The position numbers and the translations under genes are program-made. Shown here in pieces: positions 1-6,856 of a stretch of 13,085 nucleotides of DNA (positions are counted from its first letter, which is position 1; every line of letters begins with the position of its first letter). The notes under the pieces were generated by a model. It worked only from the letters and a program-made list of their open reading frames with translations, was not told the DNA's origin and made no database searches. This DNA is from JADKIH01 sp964486655 (lineage in GTDB: Bacteria; Bacteroidota; Bacteroidia; AKYH767-A; 2013-40CM-41-45). The stretch covers positions 1 through 13,085 of the forward strand of contig CAZAON010000420.1 of NCBI GenBank assembly GCA_964486655.1, in the 5' to 3' direction.

Positions 1-3000
1 CAAAGAAGCTCGACATGATCATATATTACGAGCGTTATGTTGTTATTCAGCCTGGTATTAAAGCCGCTGATGGAATCAACTACCTCGACTTCCTCACCGA
101 AGAAGAATACCTGAATATCCTCGAAGCATTACCGAAGGATAATCAGCATCTCGATGAGAAAGATCCAAACCGTTTCATCGCGAAGATGGGTGCCGATGCA
201 TTGTACGATTTGTTGAACCGTCTGAATCTCGACGAACTATCGTACAACCTCCGCCACCAGGCCAGCAATGAAACATCACAGCAAAGAAAAAATGAAGCGC
301 TTAAACGTCTTAATGTCGTTGAAGCATTCCGTGGTGCGAACGAACACATTGAAAATCGTCCTGAATGGATGATCGTAAAAGTTGTTCCGGTTATTCCGCC
401 TGAATTGCGTCCACTCGTTCCATTGGATGGTGGCCGTTTTGCTACATCCGATCTGAATGACCTTTATCGTCGTGTTATCATCCGTAACAATCGCTTGAAG
501 CGACTGTTGGAAATTAAAGCACCTGATGTTATTCTCCGTAACGAGAAACGTATGCTTCAGGAAGCGGTTGATTCATTGTTTGACAATTCACGTAAAGTAA
601 ATGCGGTTAAGACTGAATCTAACCGTGCATTAAAATCACTTTCAGATTCACTGAAAGGTAAGCAAGGTCGTTTCCGTCAGAACCTTCTTGGTAAGCGTGT
701 TGATTATTCTGCACGTTCCGTAATTGTCGTAGGACCTGAGTTAAAGCTCCACGAGTGCGGACTTCCGAAAGACATGGCGGCGGAACTTTTCAAACCGTTC
801 ATCATCCGCAAGATGATTGAGCGTGGTGTTGTTAAGACAGTTAAATCAGCTAAGAAAATCGTTGACCGTAAAGATCCTCTTGTGTGGGATATCTTAGAGA
901 ATGTGTTGAAAGGACATCCTGTTCTTCTCAACCGAGCTCCGACACTCCACAGATTAGGTATACAGGCATTCCAGCCAAAACTTATCGAAGGAAAAGCGAT
1001 TCAACTGCACCCGCTTGTTTGTACAGCCTTCAACGCTGACTTCGACGGTGACCAGATGGCCGTTCACGTTCCTCTTGGAAACGCGGCAATCCTGGAAGCG
1101 CAAATGTTGATGCTTGCTTCTCACAACATCCTGAACCCTGCAAATGGCGCGCCGGTAACGGTTCCATCTCAGGACATGGTACTCGGTCTTTACTATATCA
1201 CAAAAGAAAGAAAGACTGACAGTACCCGTAAAGTTAAGGGAGAAGGAATGAAGTTCTATTCACCTGAAGAAGTAATCATCGCATACAACGAAGGAATTGT
1301 TGAACTCCATGCACAAATCGAAGTAAAGGTTTATGTGATGAAGGAAGAACAACTCGTTCTTGAGATGACTAAGACAACAGTTGGACGTGTACTCTTCAAC
1401 CAGGTAGTTCCTGAAGAAGCAGGTTATATTAACACATTGTTGACTAAGAAAGCTCTTCGTGATATCATCGGTGACGTATTGAAGTCATGCGGTGTTGCCA
1501 AGACAGCGAAATTCCTCGACGATATCAAGGATCTCGGATTTAAGATGGCCTTCAAAGGTGCACTTTCATTCAACCTTGAAGACGTTAAAATTCCTGAAGT
1601 TAAAATTGAACTTATCGGCAAAGCAAATGCTGAAGTTGATGAGGTTCTTAATAATTACAATCTCGGTTTCATTACATACAATGAGCGTTACAATCAGATC
1701 ATTGATATCTGGACACGTACAAGCTCACGTATCACCGAGACATTGATGAAGCAATTGTCATCTGATAAACAAGGATTCAATTCCATCTATATGATGCTTG
1801 ACTCCGGAGCCCGTGGTTCTAAAGAGCAGATTCGTCAGCTAGGTGGAATGAGGGGTCTGATGGCGAAACCGCAGAAGAGCGGTTCGACAGGAGGGGAGAT
1901 CATCGAGAATCCGATTCTTTCGAACTTCAAAGAAGGTCTTTCTGTACTCGAGTACTTCATCTCTACACACGGTGCGCGTAAAGGTCTTGCCGATACGGCC
2001 CTTAAAACAGCCGATGCCGGTTACCTTACACGTCGTCTCGTTGATGTTGCGCAGGATGTTATCATTACAGATGAAGACTGTGGAACATTACGCGGACTGG
2101 CAGAAACTGCATTAAAGAATAACGAAGAAGTAGTTGAATCACTTTATGATCGTATTCTCGGACGCGTTTCTCTGCACGATATCTATCATCCACTCACAGG
2201 TGAATTACTCATCGAGAATGGAAAAGAAATCACCGAAGACATCGCGACCGTTATTGAAGAGTCACCAATTGAAACAGTCGAAATCCGTTCGGTATTAACA
2301 TGTGAATCTGAGCGTGGTGTTTGTGCTAAATGTTACGGAAGAAATCTTGCTTCCGGACGTATGGTTCAGAAAGGTGAAGCTGTAGGTGTTATCGCCGCTC
2401 AGTCAATCGGTGAGCCGGGTACACAGCTTACACTCCGTACATTCCACGTCGGTGGTGTTGCACAGAAAGGTGCTTCCGAATCTGAATTGAAAGCTAAATA
2501 CAGCGGACGAATCGAATTCGAAGAAGTTAAGACAGTTAATTTTAAAGAAGCGAATAATAAGACGGTACCGGTAGTAATCGGACGTTCTGGAGAATTCAGA
2601 ATTGTTGATCCTAACACCGGAACTATTTTAGCTACTTCAAATATTCCATACGGAGCGAAACTCCATCCGAAAGATAAAGAGATCGTTGAAAAAGGTTCAG
2701 TCATTTGTGACTGGGATCCGTTCAACGCCGTTATCCTTTCTGAGTTTGGCGGAAAAATTGAATTCGAACACATCGAGGAAGGTATGACCTACCGCGAAGA
2801 GTCGGATGAGCAAACAGGTTACAAGGAAAAGGTAATTATCGAAACACGTGATAAGACCAAAAATCCTGTAATCAAAATTCTTGATGAGAAGAAAGAAGTG
2901 ATTAAGGCTTACAACATTCCAGTTGGAGCTCACATCATGGTTAACAAAGGACAGAAAATTCAGTCCGGAGAAATTCTCGTTAAGATTCCTCGTTCAACCG

Positions 3001-3914
3001 GTAAATCTGGTGATATCACCGGAGGTCTTCCACGAGTAACGGAATTATTCGAAGCACGTAATCCAAGTAACCCTGCAGTTGTGAGTGAGATCGATGGTAT
3101 CGTTTCTTATGGCGGTATCAAGCGTGGTAATCGTGAGGTTATCATCACATCACGCGACGGTGAGGTTAAGAAATATCTGGTTCCGCTTTCAAAGCATATC
3201 CTTGTACAGGACAATGACTTCACGAAAGCCGGAGATCCGTTATCCGACGGAGCGATCACTCCAAGTGATATCTTATCGATCAAAGGACCCGGTATGGTTC
3301 AGGAATATCTCGTTAACGAGGTTCAGGAAGTATACCGTTTACAGGGTGTGAAGATTAATGATAAGCACTTCGAGGTAATCGTTCGTCAGATGATGCGTAA
3401 GGTTGTTATCGAAGATCCGGGTGATACAATGTTCCTCGAGCGCGAGTTCGTTGACCGTGTTGACTTCATCAAGGAGAACGATACAATTATGGATAAAGTC
3501 GTTGTACTTGATCCGGGTGATTCAACAGATATGAAAGCCGGTCAGATCATGACACTCAGAAGACTTCGCGAAGAGAATTCGATTCTTAAGCGTAAGGATA
3601 TGAAGATGATCGAAGCACGTGATGCAATTCCTGCAACATCGTCACCGGTACTTCAGGGTATCACTCAGGCATCGTTACATACGAAGAGCTGGATCTCTGC
3701 AGCATCCTTCCAGGAAACTACGAAGGTGTTGAATGAGGCAGTTGTTAATGGTAAGATTGATGATTTACTCGGACTGAAAGAAAACGTTATTGTAGGTCAC
3801 TTAATTCCGGCCGGAACAGGCTTACGTGAATACGACAAGTTGATTGTCGGTTCACAGGAAGAATATGATCTCTTAATGGCTTCGAAGCAGGAAGAGGAAG
3901 TCACTGAACGATAA
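1..3914 (+). CDS. rpoC: DNA-directed RNA polymerase subunit beta' (5' end outside window)
   Basis: This is the largest catalytic subunit of cytoplasmic RNA polymerase. The reading frame is open from the first full codon (position 3) to TAA at 3912-3914, and the ATG at 15 is internal, so the gene starts upstream. About 1,303 codons are visible. By comparison with the family, roughly 125-130 N-terminal residues, including the first zinc-binding site, are missing. The Mg-binding active-site motif NADFDGD is at 1032-1052. Four cysteines of the second zinc site are encoded at 2079, 2301, 2322 and 2331. The bridge helix precedes the first of these (around 1960-2070). The first half of the trigger loop (GEPGTQLTLRTFHVGG) is at 2409-2456. 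About 180 residues of inserted domain then separate it from the second half (GDITGGLPRVTELFEAR, near 3010-3060), comparable to the SI3 insertion of E. coli. The conserved C-terminal block beginning SSPVLQGITQASLHTKSW is present. There are no frameshifts, and a terminator follows the stop directly. Confidence 0.98.
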   Translation, partial: KKLDMIIYYERYVVIQPGIKAADGINYLDFLTEEEYLNILEALPKDNQHLDEKDPNRFIAKMGADALYDLLNRLNLDELSYNLRHQASNETSQQRKNEALKRLNVVEAFRGANEHIENRPEWMIVKVVPVIPPELRPLVPLDGGRFATSDLNDLYRRVIIRNNRLKRLLEIKAPDVILRNEKRMLQEAVDSLFDNSRKVNAVKTESNRALKSLSDSLKGKQGRFRQNLLGKRVDYSARSVIVVGPELKLHECGLPKDMAAELFKPFIIRKMIERGVVKTVKSAKKIVDRKDPLVWDILENVLKGHPVLLNRAPTLHRLGIQAFQPKLIEGKAIQLHPLVCTAFNADFDGDQMAVHVPLGNAAILEAQMLMLASHNILNPANGAPVTVPSQDMVLGLYYITKERKTDSTRKVKGEGMKFYSPEEVIIAYNEGIVELHAQIEVKVYVMKEEQLVLEMTKTTVGRVLFNQVVPEEAGYINTLLTKKALRDIIGDVLKSCGVAKTAKFLDDIKDLGFKMAFKGALSFNLEDVKIPEVKIELIGKANAEVDEVLNNYNLGFITYNERYNQIIDIWTRTSSRITETLMKQLSSDKQGFNSIYMMLDSGARGSKEQIRQLGGMRGLMAKPQKSGSTGGEIIENPILSNFKEGLSVLEYFISTHGARKGLADTALKTADAGYLTRRLVDVAQDVIITDEDCGTLRGLAETALKNNEEVVESLYDRILGRVSLHDIYHPLTGELLIENGKEITEDIATVIEESPIETVEIRSVLTCESERGVCAKCYGRNLASGRMVQKGEAVGVIAAQSIGEPGTQLTLRTFHVGGVAQKGASESELKAKYSGRIEFEEVKTVNFKEANNKTVPVVIGRSGEFRIVDPNTGTILATSNIPYGAKLHPKDKEIVEKGSVICDWDPFNAVILSEFGGKIEFEHIEEGMTYREESDEQTGYKEKVIIETRDKTKNPVIKILDEKKEVIKAYNIPVGAHIMVNKGQKIQSGEILVKIPRSTGKSGDITGGLPRVTELFEARNPSNPAVVSEIDGIVSYGGIKRGNREVIITSRDGEVKKYLVPLSKHILVQDNDFTKAGDPLSDGAITPSDILSIKGPGMVQEYLVNEVQEVYRLQGVKINDKHFEVIVRQMMRKVVIEDPGDTMFLEREFVDRVDFIKENDTIMDKVVVLDPGDSTDMKAGQIMTLRRLREENSILKRKDMKMIEARDAIPATSSPVLQGITQASLHTKSWISAASFQETTKVLNEAVVNGKIDDLLGLKENVIVGHLIPAGTGLREYDKLIVGSQEEYDLLMASKQEEEVTER

Positions 3915-3920
3915 GTAAGT

Positions 3921-3947
3921 AAAAGGGTCGCGCAAGCGACCCTTTTT
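3921..3947 (+). terminator. Intrinsic terminator after rpoC
   Basis: A perfect 11-bp stem (AAAAGGGTCGC at 3921-3931 with GCGACCCTTTT at 3936-3946) closes a GCAA loop of the GNRA type and ends in a run of five T. It begins 6 nt after the rpoC stop. This is a textbook Rho-independent terminator. It implies that the rpoC transcript normally ends here and that the following small gene has its own promoter or depends on readthrough. Confidence 0.93.
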
Positions 3948-4012
3948 GCTTTCAGGTATATTATAGCAAATTATTAGAATTGAAAATTGAAGATTAAGTA
4001 AAAATTTCAATA

Positions 4013-4040
4013 TTGGTTATTATAAAATTTGCGAACTTTG
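4013..4040 (+). promoter_or_regulatory. Putative Bacteroidota-type promoter for the DUF3467 gene
   Basis: TTG at 4013-4015 (-33 element) is separated by 17 bp from GAACTTTG at 4033-4040. The latter differs by one base from the TAnnTTTG -7 element used by the primary sigma factor of Bacteroidetes. It lies in the AT-rich spacer between the rpoC terminator and the heptamer array. If used, transcription would start near 4047, about ten bases before the array. The assignment rests on motif similarity alone; the rest of 3948-4057 shows only AT-rich sequence. Confidence 0.4.
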
Positions 4041-4057
4041 TCATTAGTTCATCGTTT

Positions 4058-4124
4058 CGAAACCCGAAACCCGAAACCCGCAACCCGCAACCCGCAACCC
4101 GTAACCCGTAACCCGAAACCCGAA
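4058..4124. repeat. Tandem heptanucleotide array CGNAACC, about 9.5 copies, abutting a start codon
   Basis: Nine full 7-bp units and a partial tenth run without interruption from 4058 to 4124. Only the third base of the unit varies, and it does so in blocks: A,A,A,C,C,C,T,T,A, then A in the partial copy. The last unit ends in AAATG, so its final A is the A of the ATG of the DUF3467 gene at 4125. Read on the minus strand, the array is GGG runs separated by exactly four bases (nine runs), a regular G-quadruplex-type pattern. It resembles the short heptanucleotide tandem repeats known from cyanobacterial genomes, but no relationship is shown. There is no spacer or palindrome structure. Confidence 0.95.
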
Positions 4125-4436
4125 ATGGAAGAAAATCAAAACCAAAACCAGCTCAACATAGAGTTGACTGAAGAAATAGCCGATGGCATTTATTCAAACC
4201 TTGCAATAATTACTCACAGCACATCAGAGTTCGTTGTAGACTTTGTGAAAATTATGCCGGGTGTTCCGAAAGCAAAAGTAAAGGCCAGAATACTTTTAAC
4301 GCCTCAGCATGCAAAGCGTTTACTTGCTGCTATGCAGGATAACATCGCCAAGTATGAAGCTGTACACGGAACGATTAAGATGACAGAAGGAATGGGACTG
4401 CCGATGAATTTTGGCGGACCGGCGGCACAAGCTTGA
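4125..4436 (+). CDS. DUF3467 domain-containing protein
   Basis: This small soluble protein of 103 residues matches, by recognition, the DUF3467 family, whose gene commonly follows rpoC in Bacteroidetes. Its biochemical role is unknown. Family-like features are an acidic, Gln/Asn-rich start (MEENQNQNQ), a beta-rich core with SEFVVDFVKIMPGVPKAKVK (about residues 34-53), and an RILLTPQHAKRLLAAMQDNI helix. The C-terminus is low-complexity and rich in Gly, Pro and Ala. ATG 4125 is chosen as the start because family members begin here. The frame stays open upstream only through the heptamer array back to a TTG at 4029, which would encode repeat-derived RNPKP-like peptides and lies before the likely transcription start. 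No Shine-Dalgarno sequence is visible. No signal peptide or membrane segment is present. Its position after rpoC suggests a link to transcription, but that is inference. Confidence 0.9.
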   Translation: MEENQNQNQLNIELTEEIADGIYSNLAIITHSTSEFVVDFVKIMPGVPKAKVKARILLTPQHAKRLLAAMQDNIAKYEAVHGTIKMTEGMGLPMNFGGPAAQA

Positions 4437-4440
4437 TACA

Positions 4441-4470
4441 ATTACGAATTACAAATTACGAATTACGAAT
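4441..4470. repeat. Short tandem heptanucleotide array ATTACGA, about 4 copies
   Basis: The units are ATTACGA (4441-4447), ATTACAA (4448-4454), ATTACGA (4455-4461), ATTACGA (4462-4468) and a partial AT. The array starts 4 nt after the DUF3467 stop codon. Its last bases form the foot of the hairpin at 4468-4497. It has the same period as the upstream array but a different sequence, so the small gene is bracketed by two unrelated heptamer arrays. Confidence 0.88.
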
Positions 4471-4504
4471 AGCACCGGGAGAGATTCCGGTGCTATTGGT
4501 TTTA
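4468..4504 (+). terminator. Terminator-like hairpin after the DUF3467 gene
   Basis: A perfect 11-bp stem, AATAGCACCGG (4468-4478) with CCGGTGCTATT (4487-4497), can be extended by a G-T and an A-T pair around a GAGA loop. GG and then TTTT follow, so the T run is weak and offset by two bases. The hairpin lies between two convergent genes and could limit readthrough from both sides. Only the plus-strand copy has any T run. Confidence 0.7.
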
Positions 4505-4523
4505 TAGAATTTATTTTCAAATA

Positions 4524-5984
4524 TTACTTGGCGATCACTAGTTTTTGGTAGATTATTTTATTTTCAAAATTTACTCGTAAAAAATATATTCCATTTTGTT
4601 GATTTCTTATGTCAATATCTTTTTCGAAATCATTGGAGTGATAGATAATTCGTCCCTGAATATCATTTATGATAAGTTCATAATTGTGAATTTCAGTATC
4701 GGTATAAATGTGAAAGATTCCTTTTGATGGAACCGGACTGATCTTAATTATTGGGAAAGTAATTTCTTCAAGCATTGTAGAAAAACAAATTTGGTTTTGA
4801 ATAAGTGTTACATCATTTGCATTCACGAAATCATTGAAGATATTAATCGTGTTAGACATTCCTGGTACAGACCACGGAAAATATAGAAGACTTGGTAGGG
4901 TAGAGACGAGAGAATCTATATAGGTTTTCGTGCAAACTCCTAAGGAATCAACTTTATACAAAACTGCATTATGGTTTAAAGAATCAATTCCAAATGTGAT
5001 GAATCCACCATCGAAAGTGCTTTTAACAACTGGTGTGTCGGCACAGCAAAATTTATAGGAGTCGAGCAATTGTCCATTTCCGTCAATCCGTGAAATGACA
5101 AAATCAGTGCTATCCAGGCCCGCTATTATAATACCACCGTTTCTTAACGTATCAATGGCTGAAATGCTAAAGTTTCCTGATGATTGTGTTTCCCAGAGCA
5201 CAGTTCCGGTTGAATCGAATTTTGCAAATGAAGGAACGCCAAAATTATTATACGCTATAACGACATTCCCGTCTGTCGTTTGTATTCCAAAACAATGGTC
5301 TGAATCGTATGCTTCCATCAATGTGTATAAATTGAATGAAGAATCTGCAATGAATAGATTGCTTCCCGGAGAAGTAAGTGAAAAAACCGTATTTCCGATT
5401 AAGAATCCTCCATTTTTCATGGACTTGACATTATAAATCCATGTTTGATTGGCGTTTACATAGTTTCCCAATTCGAATGAAGATTGAATAATTCCGGATT
5501 CGTCAATTTTAATAATATCGTAGCAACAGGATCCCCCAATAGAAATTGGTAATTGTAATAAACCAACGACGTATCCGCCCGAATATTGATCAATGGAAAA
5601 TGCTGTCCGGCTATTAAAAGTTTTCATCCATGCGACCGTGCCATCTGCAAATAATTTCATAATAAATTTATCTCCTCCAATAATGCACCCGCTATCACGC
5701 GTTGCAGCCATTGTACGGGGAATATAATTGTTTGAATGGTAATACTTACTCCAAATGGTGTTACCGGTATAGTTTGCTTTGATAACCAGTAATCCTTCCT
5801 GGCCCGAAGTGTCTGTTCCGGTAAGAGCAAACAGAAATGACCCTTCAGCTGATTGCATGCAGCTGTATGGATGAATTGTCGGATTAAATGAATTATCTGT
5901 ATAAGAATTTACGAAACTATATTGGGCTGGTGACTGAATGGTTATCAGTATTAGAACAGCTAAAATCCTCATAAGCTTATTCAT
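4524..5984 (-). CDS. Secreted protein with type IX secretion (Por) C-terminal sorting domain
   Basis: This 486-residue exported protein has unknown specific function. A signal peptide (about residues 1-20, hydrophobic stretch then PAQ) directs Sec export. The C-terminal 72 residues (about 415-486) form a T9SS type A sorting domain: it opens with an ISPVPSKGIFHI segment, has NDIQGRIIY and NGIYFLRV strands, and ends in KLVIAK. The family rule is that this domain takes the protein across the outer membrane and is often removed. The middle holds degenerate repeats of about 45-60 residues in which a GG(Y/F/I)-type turn (SGGYVVG, NGGFLIG, NGGIIIAG, DGGFITFG) is followed by a D-x-x-G turn (FDSTGTVLW, IDGNGQLL). 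This pattern suggests beta-propeller-like blades. CC pairs occur in SCCYD and FCCAD. ATG 5984 fits the signal peptide. It is convergent with the DUF3467 gene. It may be an adhesin or surface protein. Confidence 0.88.
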   Translation of the reverse strand: MNKLMRILAVLILITIQSPAQYSFVNSYTDNSFNPTIHPYSCMQSAEGSFLFALTGTDTSGQEGLLVIKANYTGNTIWSKYYHSNNYIPRTMAATRDSGCIIGGDKFIMKLFADGTVAWMKTFNSRTAFSIDQYSGGYVVGLLQLPISIGGSCCYDIIKIDESGIIQSSFELGNYVNANQTWIYNVKSMKNGGFLIGNTVFSLTSPGSNLFIADSSFNLYTLMEAYDSDHCFGIQTTDGNVVIAYNNFGVPSFAKFDSTGTVLWETQSSGNFSISAIDTLRNGGIIIAGLDSTDFVISRIDGNGQLLDSYKFCCADTPVVKSTFDGGFITFGIDSLNHNAVLYKVDSLGVCTKTYIDSLVSTLPSLLYFPWSVPGMSNTINIFNDFVNANDVTLIQNQICFSTMLEEITFPIIKISPVPSKGIFHIYTDTEIHNYELIINDIQGRIIYHSNDFEKDIDIRNQQNGIYFLRVNFENKIIYQKLVIAK

Positions 5985-6047
5985 AATATTAAATTCTGTT
6001 AAAAGATAAAATTGTAACTAAAATAAGATTTACCAGCCTTTCAGTAT

Positions 6048-6055
6048 CAAAGATA
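6048..6055 (-). promoter_or_regulatory. Putative -7 element upstream of the T9SS gene
   Basis: On the minus strand this reads TATCTTTG, a full match to the Bacteroidetes -7 consensus TAnnTTTG. It lies 63 bp before the ATG at 5984, in the intergenic gap. No convincing -33 TTTG is seen at the usual spacing, so the call rests on the -7 element alone. Confidence 0.35.
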
Positions 6056-6096
6056 ATATTTATTGAATGAAACGAGTTTATGTAGTGGGTAAGAAC

Positions 6097-6441
6097 TTAC
6101 TTTTTTGTAAGACCTGAGTGTCTAAGGAGAGCAGGAATATAATAAAACAGCATAGTAATAAGACCGGCAACGAAGAAGCATATGGCAGCCGGTCTAAGTC
6201 CGTCTTCATAATAAAACTCACCTATCATCCACACTGAATTTGCGCATATCCAAAAGCAAACTGCCAGGTTATGCGCAAACTCCGATTTATCTGCCCTGTT
6301 AATTGCTGTAATATAAATTGCCAGAGCCAGAGTAGGAACGATCATAAAAACACCGGCTGCTTTCGATAATGTTACCCAGCATAAATCTTTGAATAACCAT
6401 AGAAGGATGTGGAAGTTTTCGAATCCTCTAACGTTTTTCAT
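6097..6441 (-). CDS. Conserved hypothetical membrane protein, about four helices
   Basis: This 114-residue integral membrane protein belongs to a family I recognise as recurrent in Bacteroidetes but cannot name functionally. Hydrophobic segments lie at about residues 11-24, 27-47, 56-75 and 84-104, and the C-terminus is basic (RHSGLTKK). Conserved-looking positions include LWLFKDLCW near the N-terminus, a RADKSEFAHNLAVCFWICANSVWMIGEF-type core (about 49-76) with His, Cys, Asn and Trp in or beside the membrane, and a following acidic loop YYEDG. Such polar residues in helices suggest a small channel, sensor or cofactor site, but no known motif is met. It lies 59 bp downstream of the 116-aa gene and could share its transcript. 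The frame is clean and ATG 6441 begins MKNVRGFENFH, typical of the family. Confidence 0.8.
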   Translation of the reverse strand: MKNVRGFENFHILLWLFKDLCWVTLSKAAGVFMIVPTLALAIYITAINRADKSEFAHNLAVCFWICANSVWMIGEFYYEDGLRPAAICFFVAGLITMLFYYIPALLRHSGLTKK

Positions 6442-6500
6442 TAGTTTACCTGGATTTGAAAGCCAGTTTTGTTTTTCTTATGATTTGACTTGTTGCAAAT

Positions 6501-6851
6501 TCAAAAAGTAATAATGTAATTTATTGGTAGTCCAAGTAATTTTAATATTAATGCAGTGCCAAGGAAGAGGGCAGCCATATACATTCCAAAGAAAAAAGTT
6601 TTATTTAGCAGTGAATTGTATTTTTCGACAATTAAATTTAGTTTTTCGTTTGTCCGGTGTTTCTTTAAATAAACAGGATAGATATATAAGGAATCATTTC
6701 CTCTGTATTGATAGTCTTCACTATTAAAATCCGGTTCTGTAGTTAATTTTTTATACTCGCACATAATTTCATGAAGTTTCCATACCATATTGGAAAATCT
6801 GATAATTAAATATAAAATAACTATTGAATAAATTGCAAAAAAATATTTCAT
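6501..6851 (-). CDS. Small hypothetical protein with N- and C-terminal membrane segments
   Basis: I do not recognise this 116-residue protein. One hydrophobic helix is at about residues 3-20 and a second at about 87-108. They are joined by a charged, Tyr-rich linker of about 65 residues (Lys/Glu/Asp-rich, with YKKLTTEPDF and YPVYLKKHRTNEKLN), so a two-pass protein with a soluble middle is likely. It starts 5 nt after the stop codon of the glutathione-peroxidase gene, which argues for cotranscription and perhaps translational coupling. Base composition is visibly more AT-rich than in rpoC or CBS. No cysteine pair, enzyme motif or lipobox is seen. Uninterrupted length, tight spacing and coherent hydrophobicity support a real gene, but no homology was tested. 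Confidence 0.68.
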   Translation of the reverse strand: MKYFFAIYSIVILYLIIRFSNMVWKLHEIMCEYKKLTTEPDFNSEDYQYRGNDSLYIYPVYLKKHRTNEKLNLIVEKYNSLLNKTFFFGMYMAALFLGTALILKLLGLPINYIITF

Positions 6852-6856
6852 GCTGA

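Noticed and set aside
2399..2773. 124-residue open frame on the minus strand inside rpoC
   Set aside because: It is an antisense shadow of a strongly conserved rpoC region, with no family resemblance and no promoter or start context.
3979..4011. ATTGAAA / TTTCAAT inverted repeat in the rpoC-DUF3467 spacer
   Set aside because: The 7-bp AT-rich arms are separated by 19 bases, as expected by chance in such AT-rich sequence, and no T run or other signal accompanies them.
4058..4124. Possible CRISPR array
   Set aside because: The units are 7 bp, contiguous and without spacers, and no cas genes are nearby. It is a simple tandem repeat.
4029..4124. N-terminal extension of the DUF3467 protein through the repeat (TTG start)
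   Set aside because: It would need a TTG start upstream of the likely transcription start and would translate the heptamer array into RNPKP-like peptides. Family members start at the ATG at 4125. A phase-variable coding repeat is therefore not supported.
6066..6074. AATGAAACG shared between the spacers upstream of the T9SS gene and the patatin gene (second copy 9771-9779)
   Set aside because: A single 9-bp match between two AT-rich spacers is weak. Its distance to any promoter element differs in the two places, so a shared operator is not supported.
6089..6100. GTAAG/CTTAC inverted repeat at the 3' end of the 114-aa membrane protein gene
   Set aside because: The arms are 5 bp with only 2 bases between them, too tight for a hairpin loop, and there is no T run on the minus strand. 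It is not a terminator.
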